NCBI RefSeq assembly: GCF_000241265.1
Contig: NZ_BAEE01000036.1
Location: forward strand, 62,001 to 126,000
Length of the DNA: 64,000 nucleotides
Reading direction: 5' to 3'
DNA from: Gordonia araii NBRC 100433
GTDB taxonomy: Bacteria > Actinomycetota > Actinomycetes > Mycobacteriales > Mycobacteriaceae
Part shown: piece after piece, positions 1 through 7,725 of the stretch
Layout of the letters: each line of letters starts with the position of its first letter
Numbering within the stretch: position 1 is the first letter of the stretch
Made by a program: the position numbers and the translations under genes
The notes under the pieces: model-generated
The model's database searches: none
What the model saw: only the letters and a program-made list of their open reading frames with translations
What the model was told of the DNA's origin: nothing

Positions 1-3000
1 TAGGGGCTCTGGCTCAGCGCCAGCTTCTGCGCTGCCGACAACCCGCCGGTGATCTTGCGCGACAGCGGGGGGATGGCCGCGTCGAGCAGGACGAGGACGG
101 CGCCGTGGAGCGCATCGTCGCGGGCCGCGGCCGAGGGGTACAGGGCCGTGGATACCTGCGGTCCGCCGCGCGTCGACAATCCGGGATAGCGGGTCACCTG
201 TTGCCCGGCGATCTGTGCGGAGACGTGATCGTCGAGATCGCCGAAGGTTTCCGCCGTCCACTCCGACGCGGTAACGTGCGCCGGCTCATCGGGCCGTGTT
301 GCCGGTTTGTCGTCGCGCTGTAGCCGCTCCAACGATCTGCTGGAGGCCAAGACGCGGCCGCGATCGTCGACGACGGCGAAGTTCATCCGCAAATGCTCGT
401 CGACGCGATCGACGTCGAAGTGGTCGGCGGTGATCGTCGCCCTGGTCATCGCGGACAGTTCACGGGCCAGCCCGTTGACGAGCGGTTCGCTGCGCGGCGT
501 CAGCCTCGCGAGCGCTGCTTGTGCGAACTGTGCAGACGGGGAGGCCAGCTTGCGTATCTGCTTGGGCAAAGTCTTGATGAGGGCGGTCGCGAGGTCCTCG
601 CGCATTCCTGGGACCGACCAGTCGAAGCCGGCCGGCCGAACGTGGTCGAGGAGCTGGCGGGGTATCTCCACGGTGACGCCGTCCTCGGGATCCCCGGGGG
701 CGAATTTGTAGCGCAGGTTCAGACGCAGTTCGCCCTGGGCCCACGTCCCCGGATAGTCGGAGTCGGAGACCTCGGCCGAGACGACGACGTCCTGCGCCTG
801 CAGATCGAGCAGGCCGGGGTCGGTCTTCGACGCTGTACGCCACCACGAGTCGAAATGGCGAGCCGAGACGACCGTCTCCGGTATGCGGGCGTCGTAGAAG
901 GCGTAGAGCTGATCGGCGCTGATGACCAGATCCCGGCGCCGCGCCCGGTGCTCGACCTCGGCCGCGTCGTCGAGGAGGGCGCGGTTGCGGGCGAAGAAGG
1001 CGTGCTTGGTCTGCCAGTCGCCGTCGACCAAGGCGTGCCGCAGGAACATCTCGCGGCAGAGCTGCGGATCGGTCTTCGTATAGGTCACGCGCCGTGAGGC
1101 CACCAGGGTGACGCCGAACAGGGTGACGCGCTCGTAGGCCATGGTGGATCCGCGCCGCGACGACCAGTGCGGCTCGCTGTAGTTGCGCTTGCAGAGATCG
1201 CCGGCGAGCTGCTCGGCCCACGCCGGGTCGATCCGGGCGACCGTACTCGCGAAGGTGCGCGACGTCTCGATCAGTTCTGCTGCCATGAGAAAGGCCGGCG
1301 GCTTCTTCGCCAGCGGCGACGACGGGAAGATCATCAGGCTGGTGTTGCGGGCGCCCTGGTACTCCTTGGAGTCGGATTTGCGGGCGGCGATGTTCGACAG
1401 CAGCCCGGCCAGAATCGCCTGGTGGACGGAATCGGGATTGCGCTCGCCGGATCGCTTCGTCGACCAGCCCAGCGAGGCGACGGTGCGCTGCAGTTGGCGG
1501 TGCAGGTCGCGCCATTCGCGAATGCGGGTCCAGTGCAGGAATTCGCGCTCGCACTGGCGCCGAAACTGGTTCCCCGACAGTTCGTGTCGTTGCTCGGCAA
1601 GGTAGTCCCACAGGTTGAGCAGCGCGACGAAGTCCGAGCCGGGCTCGTCGAATCGGCGATGCATCTCGTCGGCCGCTTCCCGCTTCTCCGCCGGGCGCAG
1701 CCGAACGTCGGGGATCGACAGCGCCGCGGCGACGACGAGAACGTCGGCGACGCAACCGAGTTCGTGCGCCGCGACGAGCATGCGGGCGGGGCGCGGGTCG
1801 ATCGGCAGGCGCGCCAGATCACGGCCGACGGCGGTCAGCTTCGGCGCCCGCCCGGGCGCGACGGTGACGGCCCCGAGTTCGCCGAGTTCGGCCAGGCCGT
1901 CGGCGATCGCGCGCGGGGACGGCGGGGAGACGAAGCCGAAGTCGGCGATGTCGCCCAGCCGCAGCGACACCATGGACAGGATCACGCCCGCCAGGTTCGC
2001 CCGCAGGATCTCCGGATCCGTGTACTGCGGGCGTGCCTCGAAGTCGTCCTCGTCGTAGAGGCGGATGCAGATGCCGGCGGCGACTCGACCGCATCGCCCG
2101 GCGCGCTGGCGCGCACTGGCCTGCGATATCGGCTCGATCGGCAGACGCGTGACTTTCGTGCGGGTCGAGTATCGGGAGATGCGGGCCGTGCCCGTGTCGA
2201 TGACGTAGCGGATCCCGGGCACCGTGAGCGAGGTTTCGGCGACGTTCGTGGCCAGCACGATCCGGCGCCCGTTCGACGGGGTGAAGACGCGACGCTGTTC
2301 GGCGATCGACAACCGCGCGTAGAGAGGGACGATCTCGGCACCGTGGTTGCTCCGGTGGGCGAGCGTCTTCTGCGCGTCGCGAATGTCGCGCTCGGTCGGC
2401 AGAAAGACGAGAATGTCGCCCGTCGCACCGCTCCACAGTTCGGTGATGGCGGCGTCGATCTGCGCACCGGATTCGGTGCCGTGCTCCGGCGGCCGGTAGC
2501 GGATCTCCACCGGGTACGTGCGGCCGGAGACCTCGATGATCGGCACGCTGTCGTCAGCGGTGGCGAAATGCCGCGCGAACTTCTCCGGCTCGATCGTCGC
2601 GGAGGTGATGATCACCTTCAGGTCGGGCCGGCGGGGCAGCAGCCGTTTGAGGAATCCGAGGATGAAATCGATGTTGAGACTGCGTTCATGCGCCTCGTCG
2701 ATGATGAGCGTGTCGTAAGCGCGCAACATCGGGTCGCTCGCGATCTCGCGGAGCAAGATGCCGTCAGTCATCACCTTGACCAGTGTCGTTTCGCTGACTC
2801 GATCGGAGAATCGGACGCAGTACCCGACGGTGTCACCAATCTCGGTCCCGGTTTCGGCGGCGATACGCTCGGCGACCGACGTGGCTGCGATGCGGCGCGG
2901 TTGGGTGTGCCCGATCGTCCCGTTGATCCCGCGACCGGCCGCCAGGCAGATCTTCGGCAGCTGAGTGGTCTTGCCCGAGCCGGTCTCGCCCGCGACAACG

Positions 3001-3155
3001 ATGACCTGGTGGTCGCGCAACGCCTCGGCGATCTCGTCGCGGCAGGCGCTAACAGGAAGTTCCTCGGGAAAAGTGAGTTCGGGCAGACGCGCGCGCCGCG
3101 CCGCGATCAGCTTGTCGTCGGCGTCGCGGGACCGGCGCTTAGGAGACGGCGACAT
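1..3155 (-). CDS. hrpA: ATP-dependent RNA helicase HrpA (C-terminus beyond window)
   Basis: DEAH-box helicase of the HrpA family, expected to unwind RNA using ATP in the cytoplasm. The reading frame is open from an ATG at 3155 to the left edge, about 1051 codons; HrpA proteins are about 1300 residues, so the C-terminal part is missing. The Walker A motif GETGSGKTT is at residues 56-64 and the DEAH box at residues 153-156, in the context LIIDEAHERS. Conserved sequence starts soon after the chosen ATG (SPKRRSRDADDKLIAARRA), which supports it. It is divergent from the aminotransferase with a 71-bp gap. Confidence 0.9.
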   Translation of the reverse strand, partial: MSPSPKRRSRDADDKLIAARRARLPELTFPEELPVSACRDEIAEALRDHQVIVVAGETGSGKTTQLPKICLAAGRGINGTIGHTQPRRIAATSVAERIAAETGTEIGDTVGYCVRFSDRVSETTLVKVMTDGILLREIASDPMLRAYDTLIIDEAHERSLNIDFILGFLKRLLPRRPDLKVIITSATIEPEKFARHFATADDSVPIIEVSGRTYPVEIRYRPPEHGTESGAQIDAAITELWSGATGDILVFLPTERDIRDAQKTLAHRSNHGAEIVPLYARLSIAEQRRVFTPSNGRRIVLATNVAETSLTVPGIRYVIDTGTARISRYSTRTKVTRLPIEPISQASARQRAGRCGRVAAGICIRLYDEDDFEARPQYTDPEILRANLAGVILSMVSLRLGDIADFGFVSPPSPRAIADGLAELGELGAVTVAPGRAPKLTAVGRDLARLPIDPRPARMLVAAHELGCVADVLVVAAALSIPDVRLRPAEKREAADEMHRRFDEPGSDFVALLNLWDYLAEQRHELSGNQFRRQCEREFLHWTRIREWRDLHRQLQRTVASLGWSTKRSGERNPDSVHQAILAGLLSNIAARKSDSKEYQGARNTSLMIFPSSPLAKKPPAFLMAAELIETSRTFASTVARIDPAWAEQLAGDLCKRNYSEPHWSSRRGSTMAYERVTLFGVTLVASRRVTYTKTDPQLCREMFLRHALVDGDWQTKHAFFARNRALLDDAAEVEHRARRRDLVISADQLYAFYDARIPETVVSARHFDSWWRTASKTDPGLLDLQAQDVVVSAEVSDSDYPGTWAQGELRLNLRYKFAPGDPEDGVTVEIPRQLLDHVRPAGFDWSVPGMREDLATALIKTLPKQIRKLASPSAQFAQAALARLTPRSEPLVNGLARELSAMTRATITADHFDVDRVDEHLRMNFAVVDDRGRVLASSRSLERLQRDDKPATRPDEPAHVTASEWTAETFGDLDDHVSAQIAGQQVTRYPGLSTRGGPQVSTALYPSAAARDDALHGAVLVLLDAAIPPLSRKITGGLSAAQKLALSQSP

Positions 3156-3226
3156 GATCAGTCCAGCCTACGTGCGAGAGGTCGGCCGGTTGCGAGCGCC
3201 TGATCAGCGTCCTCCATTATGGAGAC

Positions 3227-4462
3227 ATGACCTATTCGCTTTGGCACGGTTTCGCCGACATGGGCGCAGTCAGCAAGTCCGGCCCGTTCGTCCTGACCCG
3301 CGGCGAGGGCGCCTACGTCTTCGACGCTCAGGACAACCGCTACCTCGATGCGACGGCCGGACTGTGGTTCACCAATATCGGACACGGACGCACCGAGGTC
3401 GCCGATGCCGTGGCGGCCCAGCTCGGCAAGCTCGCCCACTACTCGGGCTTCGGCGACCACGCCGCCGACGTGTCGATCGAGTTGGCTGAGCGACTTTCGG
3501 CGATCGCGCCGGTTCCGGGCAGCAAGATCTTCTTCACCTCCGGAGGCAGCGACGCCGTCGAGACGGCGGCGAAGCTCGCCCGCCGCTACTGGCACGAGGT
3601 CGGACAGCCGGAGAAGACGATCATGGTCGGCCGGTCGAAGGCGTATCACGGCATGCACGTCGCCGGTACGTCGCTGGCCGGCATTCCCGCCAACGGCGAG
3701 GGCTACGGCGAACTGATGGCCGACGTGGAGACCGTCAACTGGGACGACGCCAAGAGTCTGCTGGGGTTGATCGAGCGGATCGGTGCCGAGCGGATCGCCG
3801 CGTTCTTCTGCGAGCCGATCATCGGGGCGGGCGGGGTCTACCTGCCGCCGGAGGGCTACCTGGACGAGGTGCGCGGCATCTGCCGCGACCACGACATCCT
3901 GTTCGTCGCCGACGAGGTGGTGACCGGCTTCGGCCGGATCGGCGGCGGCGCATGGTTCGCCTCGTCGCGCTTCGACCTTGAGCCGGACATGATCACGACC
4001 GCCAAGGGGTTGACCTCCGGATACCTGCCCATGGGCGCGGTGTTCGTCGCTCCGCGCCTGGCGGAGCCGTTCTTCGCCGGCGGAGTGTGGTGGCGCCACG
4101 GGTACACCTACGGCGGTCACGCCGGTGCCGCCGCGGCCGCGTTGGCGAATCTGGACATTCTGGAGCGGGAGAATCTGCTCGACCGGGCGAGTGCGCTGGA
4201 AGGCGAACTCGCCGCAGCCTTCTCGCCGCTGGCCGAGCTCGACGTCGTATCCGAGGTGCGCACCGGCCTCGGCGCCGTGACCGCGGTCCAGCTGGAGGAT
4301 CCGGCCAAGGCGCCGGCCGCGGTGGCCGAATTGCGTCGCGCCGGCGTGGTGACGCGTGCCGCCGGCCAGGGGGCGCTGCAGGTCTCGCCGTCGTTCGTCA
4401 TGACCGCAGACCAGGTCGAGGACATGGCTCGCCGTTTCGGCGGGGCACTGGAACAGCTTTAA
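3227..4462 (+). CDS. Class III pyridoxal-phosphate aminotransferase
   Basis: Fold-type I PLP enzyme of class III (omega-transaminase/GABA aminotransferase type), 411 residues, which is normal for the class. The PLP-binding lysine is predicted at K260 in TTAKGLTSGY. The cofactor aspartate is D229 in FVADEVVTGFGR, and the phosphate-binding region is FFTSGGSDAVE near residue 102. The substrate cannot be told from sequence; such proteins use amines, beta-alanine, 4-aminobutyrate or polyamines as donor. The ATG follows GGAGAC closely. The gene is alone and ends beside a 21-bp tandem repeat and a strong terminator shared with the convergent ahpD. Confidence 0.88.
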   Translation: MTYSLWHGFADMGAVSKSGPFVLTRGEGAYVFDAQDNRYLDATAGLWFTNIGHGRTEVADAVAAQLGKLAHYSGFGDHAADVSIELAERLSAIAPVPGSKIFFTSGGSDAVETAAKLARRYWHEVGQPEKTIMVGRSKAYHGMHVAGTSLAGIPANGEGYGELMADVETVNWDDAKSLLGLIERIGAERIAAFFCEPIIGAGGVYLPPEGYLDEVRGICRDHDILFVADEVVTGFGRIGGGAWFASSRFDLEPDMITTAKGLTSGYLPMGAVFVAPRLAEPFFAGGVWWRHGYTYGGHAGAAAAALANLDILERENLLDRASALEGELAAAFSPLAELDVVSEVRTGLGAVTAVQLEDPAKAPAAVAELRRAGVVTRAAGQGALQVSPSFVMTADQVEDMARRFGGALEQL

Positions 4463-4476
4463 TCGCGCTCGTCCCT

Positions 4477-4560
4477 GGGCACGGTCGACGAGAATCTGGA
4501 CACGGTCGGCGAGAATCTGGGCACGGTCGACGGAAATCTGGGCACAGTCGGCAAAACCCC
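4477..4560. repeat. 21-bp tandem repeat, about 3.5 copies
   Basis: Direct repeats starting at 4477, 4498, 4519 and (partial) 4540. The unit begins GGGCACGGTCGACGAGAAT and carries small substitutions between copies. It begins 14 bp after the aminotransferase stop and runs straight into the terminator stem. It has no coding potential. The last copy diverges after GGGCACAGTCGGC. Confidence 0.8.
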
Positions 4561-4586
4561 GGGTCCGCGGTTGCGGACCCGGGGTT
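4555..4586. terminator. Bidirectional intrinsic terminator between aminotransferase and ahpD
   Basis: Perfect 14-bp GC-rich stem: AACCCCGGGTCCGC at 4555-4568 pairs with 4573-4586 around a GGTT loop. On the plus strand TTCTGTCGTTT follows. The convergent position, between stops at 4462 and 4606, supports termination from both sides. Confidence 0.85.
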
Positions 4587-4605
4587 CTGTCGTTTGGTGG
4601 TGAAC

Positions 4606-5133
4606 CTAGCTCAGCGCACTCTTGGTGGTGAGTGCCTGGGCGACGCCGGCGACGATCGAAGCGACCTTGAGCGCCTCGAGTACCGCCTCGCGGTCCAGTC
4701 CGCCTTCCCGCACGGTCGCCTCGTGGGCGCCCACGCAGTGCTCACAGCCGTTGATCGCCGACACGGCCAGCGACCACAGCTCGAAATCGACCTTGTCGAC
4801 GCCCGGGTTGCCGATGATGTTCATCCGCAGACCGGGACGCAGGTCGTCGTAACGGCCGTCGAGGAACCCGCGGCCGCGGTAGAACACATTGTTCATCCCC
4901 ATGATCGACGCCGCGCCGAGCGCGGCGTTGTACGCCTCGGCCGACAGGATGTCGGCGGCCTCGTCGCCGATCTCGGCGATCACCGTCGTGTTGCGAGTGG
5001 CAGCCGCGGTCGCCAACAGCGTGCCCCACAGCTGCTGCTCGCCCAGCGCGGTGGTCCGGCTGATGGTCCCCAAGTTGAGCTTGAGGTCCTTGGCGTACTC
5101 GGGCAGTGCTTCCTTGAGGTTGTCGATGCTCAT
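4606..5133 (-). CDS. ahpD: Alkyl hydroperoxide reductase subunit AhpD
   Basis: Alkylhydroperoxidase and AhpC-recycling partner, 175 residues as in mycobacteria. The catalytic CxxC-xxx-H motif is at C130, C133 and H137 ([14 protein letters not shown]), the same numbering as M. tuberculosis AhpD. In that family AhpD passes electrons from lipoylated dihydrolipoamide succinyltransferase to AhpC. It starts 4 bp after the ahpC stop, so the two genes almost certainly share a transcript. The 3' end faces the terminator at 4555-4586. Confidence 0.96.
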   Translation of the reverse strand: MSIDNLKEALPEYAKDLKLNLGTISRTTALGEQQLWGTLLATAAATRNTTVIAEIGDEAADILSAEAYNAALGAASIMGMNNVFYRGRGFLDGRYDDLRPGLRMNIIGNPGVDKVDFELWSLAVSAINGCEHCVGAHEATVREGGLDREAVLEALKVASIVAGVAQALTTKSALS

Positions 5134-5137
5134 GCGA

Positions 5138-5725
5138 TCAGACGCTCGCGCTCATCAGCTCGCCAGCGGCGATGGTGGGATCGCCCTTGCGCCAGTTGCA
5201 GGCGCACAGCTCGTCGGACTGCAAGGCGTCCAGGACGCGCAGCACCTCGTCGACGTTGCGGCCGACCGACCCGGCGGTCACCGACACGAACTGGATCTCG
5301 TTGTTCGGGTCGACGATGAAGGTCGCGCGGTCGGCGACACCGTCGGCGTTGAGGACGCCGGTGGCCTCGGCCAGTTCGCGCTTGAGGTCCGAGAGCATCG
5401 GGAACGGGAGGGTCTTGAGCTCGTCGTGCTGGGCGCGCCACTGGAAGTGGACGAACTCGTTGTCGACGGAGGCGCCGAGCACCTGGGCGTCGCGGTCGGC
5501 GAACTCGTCGTTGAGCTTGCCGAAGGCGGCGATCTCCGTCGGGCAGACGAAGGTGAAGTCCTTCGGCCAGAAGAAGACGATGCGCCACTTGCCGGGGTGA
5601 TCGTGGCTGGAGACCTGGGTGAAGTAATCGTCGGGCTGCTGGGCGTCGACCTTCGACAGGTCACCGCCGATGACCGCGGTCAGGTTGTAGGCGGGGAACT
5701 GGTCGCCAATCGTCAAGAGAGCCAT
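5138..5725 (-). CDS. ahpC: Alkyl hydroperoxide reductase AhpC (peroxiredoxin)
   Basis: Peroxiredoxin that reduces hydrogen peroxide, organic hydroperoxides and peroxynitrite. The chosen ATG gives 195 residues ([10 protein letters not shown]...), with AGGAGG 7 nt upstream. An upstream in-frame start at 5785 would add 20 non-conserved residues. The peroxidatic cysteine is C61 ([12 protein letters not shown]); C174 and C176 (ELCACNW) match the resolving pair of the M. tuberculosis enzyme. First gene of ahpC-ahpD, divergent from oxyR across 131 bp, the classical arrangement for OxyR control. Confidence 0.97.
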   Translation of the reverse strand: MALLTIGDQFPAYNLTAVIGGDLSKVDAQQPDDYFTQVSSHDHPGKWRIVFFWPKDFTFVCPTEIAAFGKLNDEFADRDAQVLGASVDNEFVHFQWRAQHDELKTLPFPMLSDLKRELAEATGVLNADGVADRATFIVDPNNEIQFVSVTAGSVGRNVDEVLRVLDALQSDELCACNWRKGDPTIAAGELMSASV

Positions 5726-5835
5726 CTGGGATTCCTCCTGTGGTCGTGGTGGGGTGGGCGCGTGCGTCTCGCGAGCGCCGTTCAAAGGGGACTGACACCA
5801 TTCTGGCCGAGCCCGGCTAAAAGGTCTACGTGATG

Positions 5836-5858
5836 ATTAGCACTATATTGATAGCTAT
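5836..5858. promoter_or_regulatory. Candidate OxyR operator at the oxyR start
   Basis: AT-rich island in GC-rich DNA in the ahpC-oxyR gap. It holds ATTAG-CA-CTAT, then ATTG, then ATAG-CTAT, resembling the ATAG/CTAT half-sites of OxyR operators and the T-N11-A rule of LysR regulators. It runs into the ATG of oxyR, which fits autorepression. Called by eye, without a matrix score. Confidence 0.5.
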
Positions 5859-6846
5859 GACCGATCAAAGTTATCAGCCGTCGATCGCGGGTCTGCGAGC
5901 CTTCGTCACCATCGCCAGAAAGCTCCATTTCGGCAGTGCGGCAACAGAATTGGGAATCAGTCAGCCGTCGCTGTCGCAGGCGCTCGCCGCGCTCGAGGCG
6001 GGTTTGGGGATGCGTTTGGTCGAGCGGACTACTCGGCGTGTCTTCTTGACATCGCAAGGCGAGCAGTTGCTGCCGCGGGCGGTGGCCGTCGTGCGCACCG
6101 TCGATGAACTGCTGCTGGCCGCGCGCGGTGCCGAAGACCCGCTGCGCGGGGGTCTGCGACTCGGGCTGATCCCCACCCTCGCGCCGTACGTCCTTCCGGC
6201 GATCCTGGCCGGCATTGCCGCGGAGCTGCCGGAGTTGACCCTGCAGGTGGTGGAGGATCAGACGGCGCGATTGCTCGACCAGTTGCGCGAGGGAACACTC
6301 GATTTGGCCCTGCTCGCGCTGCCCGCAGATGCGCCAGGGATCGCCGAGATCCCGATGTACGACGAGGATTTCGTGCTGGCCCTGCCGGCCGGCCATCGCC
6401 TAGCCGGCCGCAAACGGGTCGATCCAGCCGACATGGCCGAGCTGCCCCTGCTGCTGCTCGACGAAGGACATTGTCTGCGCGACCAAGCGCTGGAAGTGTG
6501 CCAGCTCGCCGGCTTCCGTCCGGATCTGGGGCAGACCAGGGCGGCGTCGCTGGCGACGGCGGTGCAGTGCGTCGAGGGGGGCTTGGGAGTCACCTTGATC
6601 CCGGCGACCGCCGTCGATGCTGAGACGGCCGGCGGGCGCCTCGCGACGGCGACTTTCGCGACGCCGCGGCCGGGACGTCGCATCGGCCTCGTCTACCGCG
6701 AATCGGCCGGGCGGGACAGTGCCTACGAGACGTTCGCCGAGATGCTGACCGAGATGATCGTCGCCGCCGCTCCCGGCGCCGGAATTCGGCCGGCGCAGCA
6801 CAAGACCGGCGCGGCGTCGCGCTCCAAGCAGAAGAACGCGCGGTAG
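5857..6846 (+). CDS. oxyR: OxyR, hydrogen peroxide-responsive LysR-type regulator
   Basis: LysR-type regulator, 329 residues from the ATG at 5857 ([17 protein letters not shown]), matching the N-terminus of mycobacterial OxyR. The N-terminal winged HTH spans about residues 9-66 and the LysR substrate-binding fold residues 95-305. The redox cysteines are C206 and C215 in [13 protein letters not shown], the signature of true OxyR. There is no clear Shine-Dalgarno sequence before this ATG or the alternative at 5830, so the mRNA may be leaderless. Divergent from ahpC-ahpD, its likely targets. Confidence 0.94.
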   Translation: MTDQSYQPSIAGLRAFVTIARKLHFGSAATELGISQPSLSQALAALEAGLGMRLVERTTRRVFLTSQGEQLLPRAVAVVRTVDELLLAARGAEDPLRGGLRLGLIPTLAPYVLPAILAGIAAELPELTLQVVEDQTARLLDQLREGTLDLALLALPADAPGIAEIPMYDEDFVLALPAGHRLAGRKRVDPADMAELPLLLLDEGHCLRDQALEVCQLAGFRPDLGQTRAASLATAVQCVEGGLGVTLIPATAVDAETAGGRLATATFATPRPGRRIGLVYRESAGRDSAYETFAEMLTEMIVAAAPGAGIRPAQHKTGAASRSKQKNAR

Positions 6847-6924
6847 TCGGGGGGTTACCGGCCGGGAGCCGGCAGCGGTTGTTTACAGTGGTGCACGACA
6901 CAATCGACTTGTGAAGGACGATAA

Positions 6925-7374
6925 ATGCACCACTTGGGCAAGGCAGCACTGGCCGCTGTGACCGCGGCGGCATCGGCCGCGGCGATTGTTTCCGCCGGCA
7001 CGGGGGAGACTGCCGCGGCACCGCGGTACACCGCCAACTACCCGACGCCCATCAGCGGTACCAGCACGACGGGCGCCTGGTGGCAGGGCTTCCTGCTCAA
7101 TCGTGCCCAGACTCGTCAGTTCCACAACGATGGCACGTGGACCCGTTTCACCTGGTGGGATCCGGCCGCGTACAACACCGAGATGGCCAAGGCGTTCAAC
7201 CCGAAGCGCGGCGGCACCGGGTGCATCGTCGTGATGACCGTCGTCCGCAACAAGGCCGGCGTCGTCAGCCTGGCCACCGGGCCGAACTACATCCGCGAAC
7301 AGGGATACGCGACTCGCCGCCCTGACGCACCGAACGCGCTCTACTGGAGCACGAAGAACTTCCGCTGCGTCTAG
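6925..7374 (+). CDS. Small secreted protein of unknown function
   Basis: 149 residues with a Sec signal peptide: a short basic start, an Ala-rich core at about residues 7-24, and probable cleavage after TAAA near residue 32. The mature part is rich in Trp, Asn and Thr and has just two cysteines, C100 and C148 (the penultimate residue), which could form a disulfide. AAGGA lies 6 nt before the ATG. No family recognised. It follows oxyR by 78 bp and is probably transcribed separately. Downstream lies only repeat DNA. Confidence 0.75.
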   Translation: MHHLGKAALAAVTAAASAAAIVSAGTGETAAAPRYTANYPTPISGTSTTGAWWQGFLLNRAQTRQFHNDGTWTRFTWWDPAAYNTEMAKAFNPKRGGTGCIVVMTVVRNKAGVVSLATGPNYIREQGYATRRPDAPNALYWSTKNFRCV

Positions 7375-7433
7375 CGATCGCTGCGTATTGCGGCGTCAGT
7401 GCCCAGTCGATGACGACGGGTGGGGTCCTGAAC

Positions 7434-7480
7434 GGTGGTCGAGTGCCGAGGAGCGCAGCGACTCGGTGTATCGAGCCCAC
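7434..7480. repeat. Palindromic element, diverged copy 1
   Basis: Same order of bases as the element at 7570-7617, starting GGTGGTCGAGTGCCGAGGAG, but the right end is degenerate (GAGCCCAC instead of GAGACCACC). Both copies are followed by a GTGCCCACTC core, CAAGTCAG and then a GTGCCCAGTC core, so the duplication is longer than the palindrome itself. Confidence 0.75.
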
Positions 7481-7569
7481 TGCCATGGTGCCCACTCGGC
7501 GCAAGTCAGGTGCCCAGTCGGCATGGGGTGGGGTGCCCACTCGGCGATTGCTGGCAGGGGTTCTGAATT

Positions 7570-7617
7570 GGTGGTCGAGTGCCGAGGAGCGGAGCGAGTC
7601 GGTGTATCGAGACCACC
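7570..7617. repeat. 48-bp palindromic element, copy 2
   Basis: Terminal inverted repeat GGTGGTC (7570-7576) and GACCACC (7611-7617), with an inner CCGA...TCGG pairing, giving an imperfect hairpin. It resembles the REP-like palindromes scattered between genes in many actinobacterial genomes. No transposase is nearby. Confidence 0.75.
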
Positions 7618-7725
7618 GCCGGGTGCCCACTCGACGCAAGTCAGGTGCCCAGTCGGCGTGGGTGAGGTGCCCACTCGGCGTGGGTGAGGTGCCCACTCGG
7701 CGTGGGTGAGGTGCCCAGTCGGGAT

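Larger units (their letters stand above)
7375..7725. repeat. Repeat-filled intergenic region (22-bp hairpin units, array A)
   Basis: No gene is supported here. Copies of the 14-bp core GTGCCCACTCGGCG or close variants start at 7399, 7488, 7510, 7533, 7623, 7645, 7667, 7689 and 7711. The last five are spaced exactly 22 bp apart. In full units CCCAC and GTGGG flank TCGGC, so each can form a 5-bp hairpin. The array ends one base before the stop codon of the minus-strand helicase. Two copies of a longer palindromic element are interleaved (7434-7480 and 7570-7617). Confidence 0.9.

Noticed and set aside
1167-3203. 678-residue plus-strand open frame
   Set aside because: Antisense to hrpA, whose helicase motifs are clear. 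The translation is Arg/Gly/Asp-rich with no domain, typical of high-GC shadow frames.
7623-7724. Possible CRISPR array
   Set aside because: The 22-bp period has an 8-bp near-constant spacer, with no unique spacers and no cas genes nearby. The same holds for 22952-23031 and 58522-58601.
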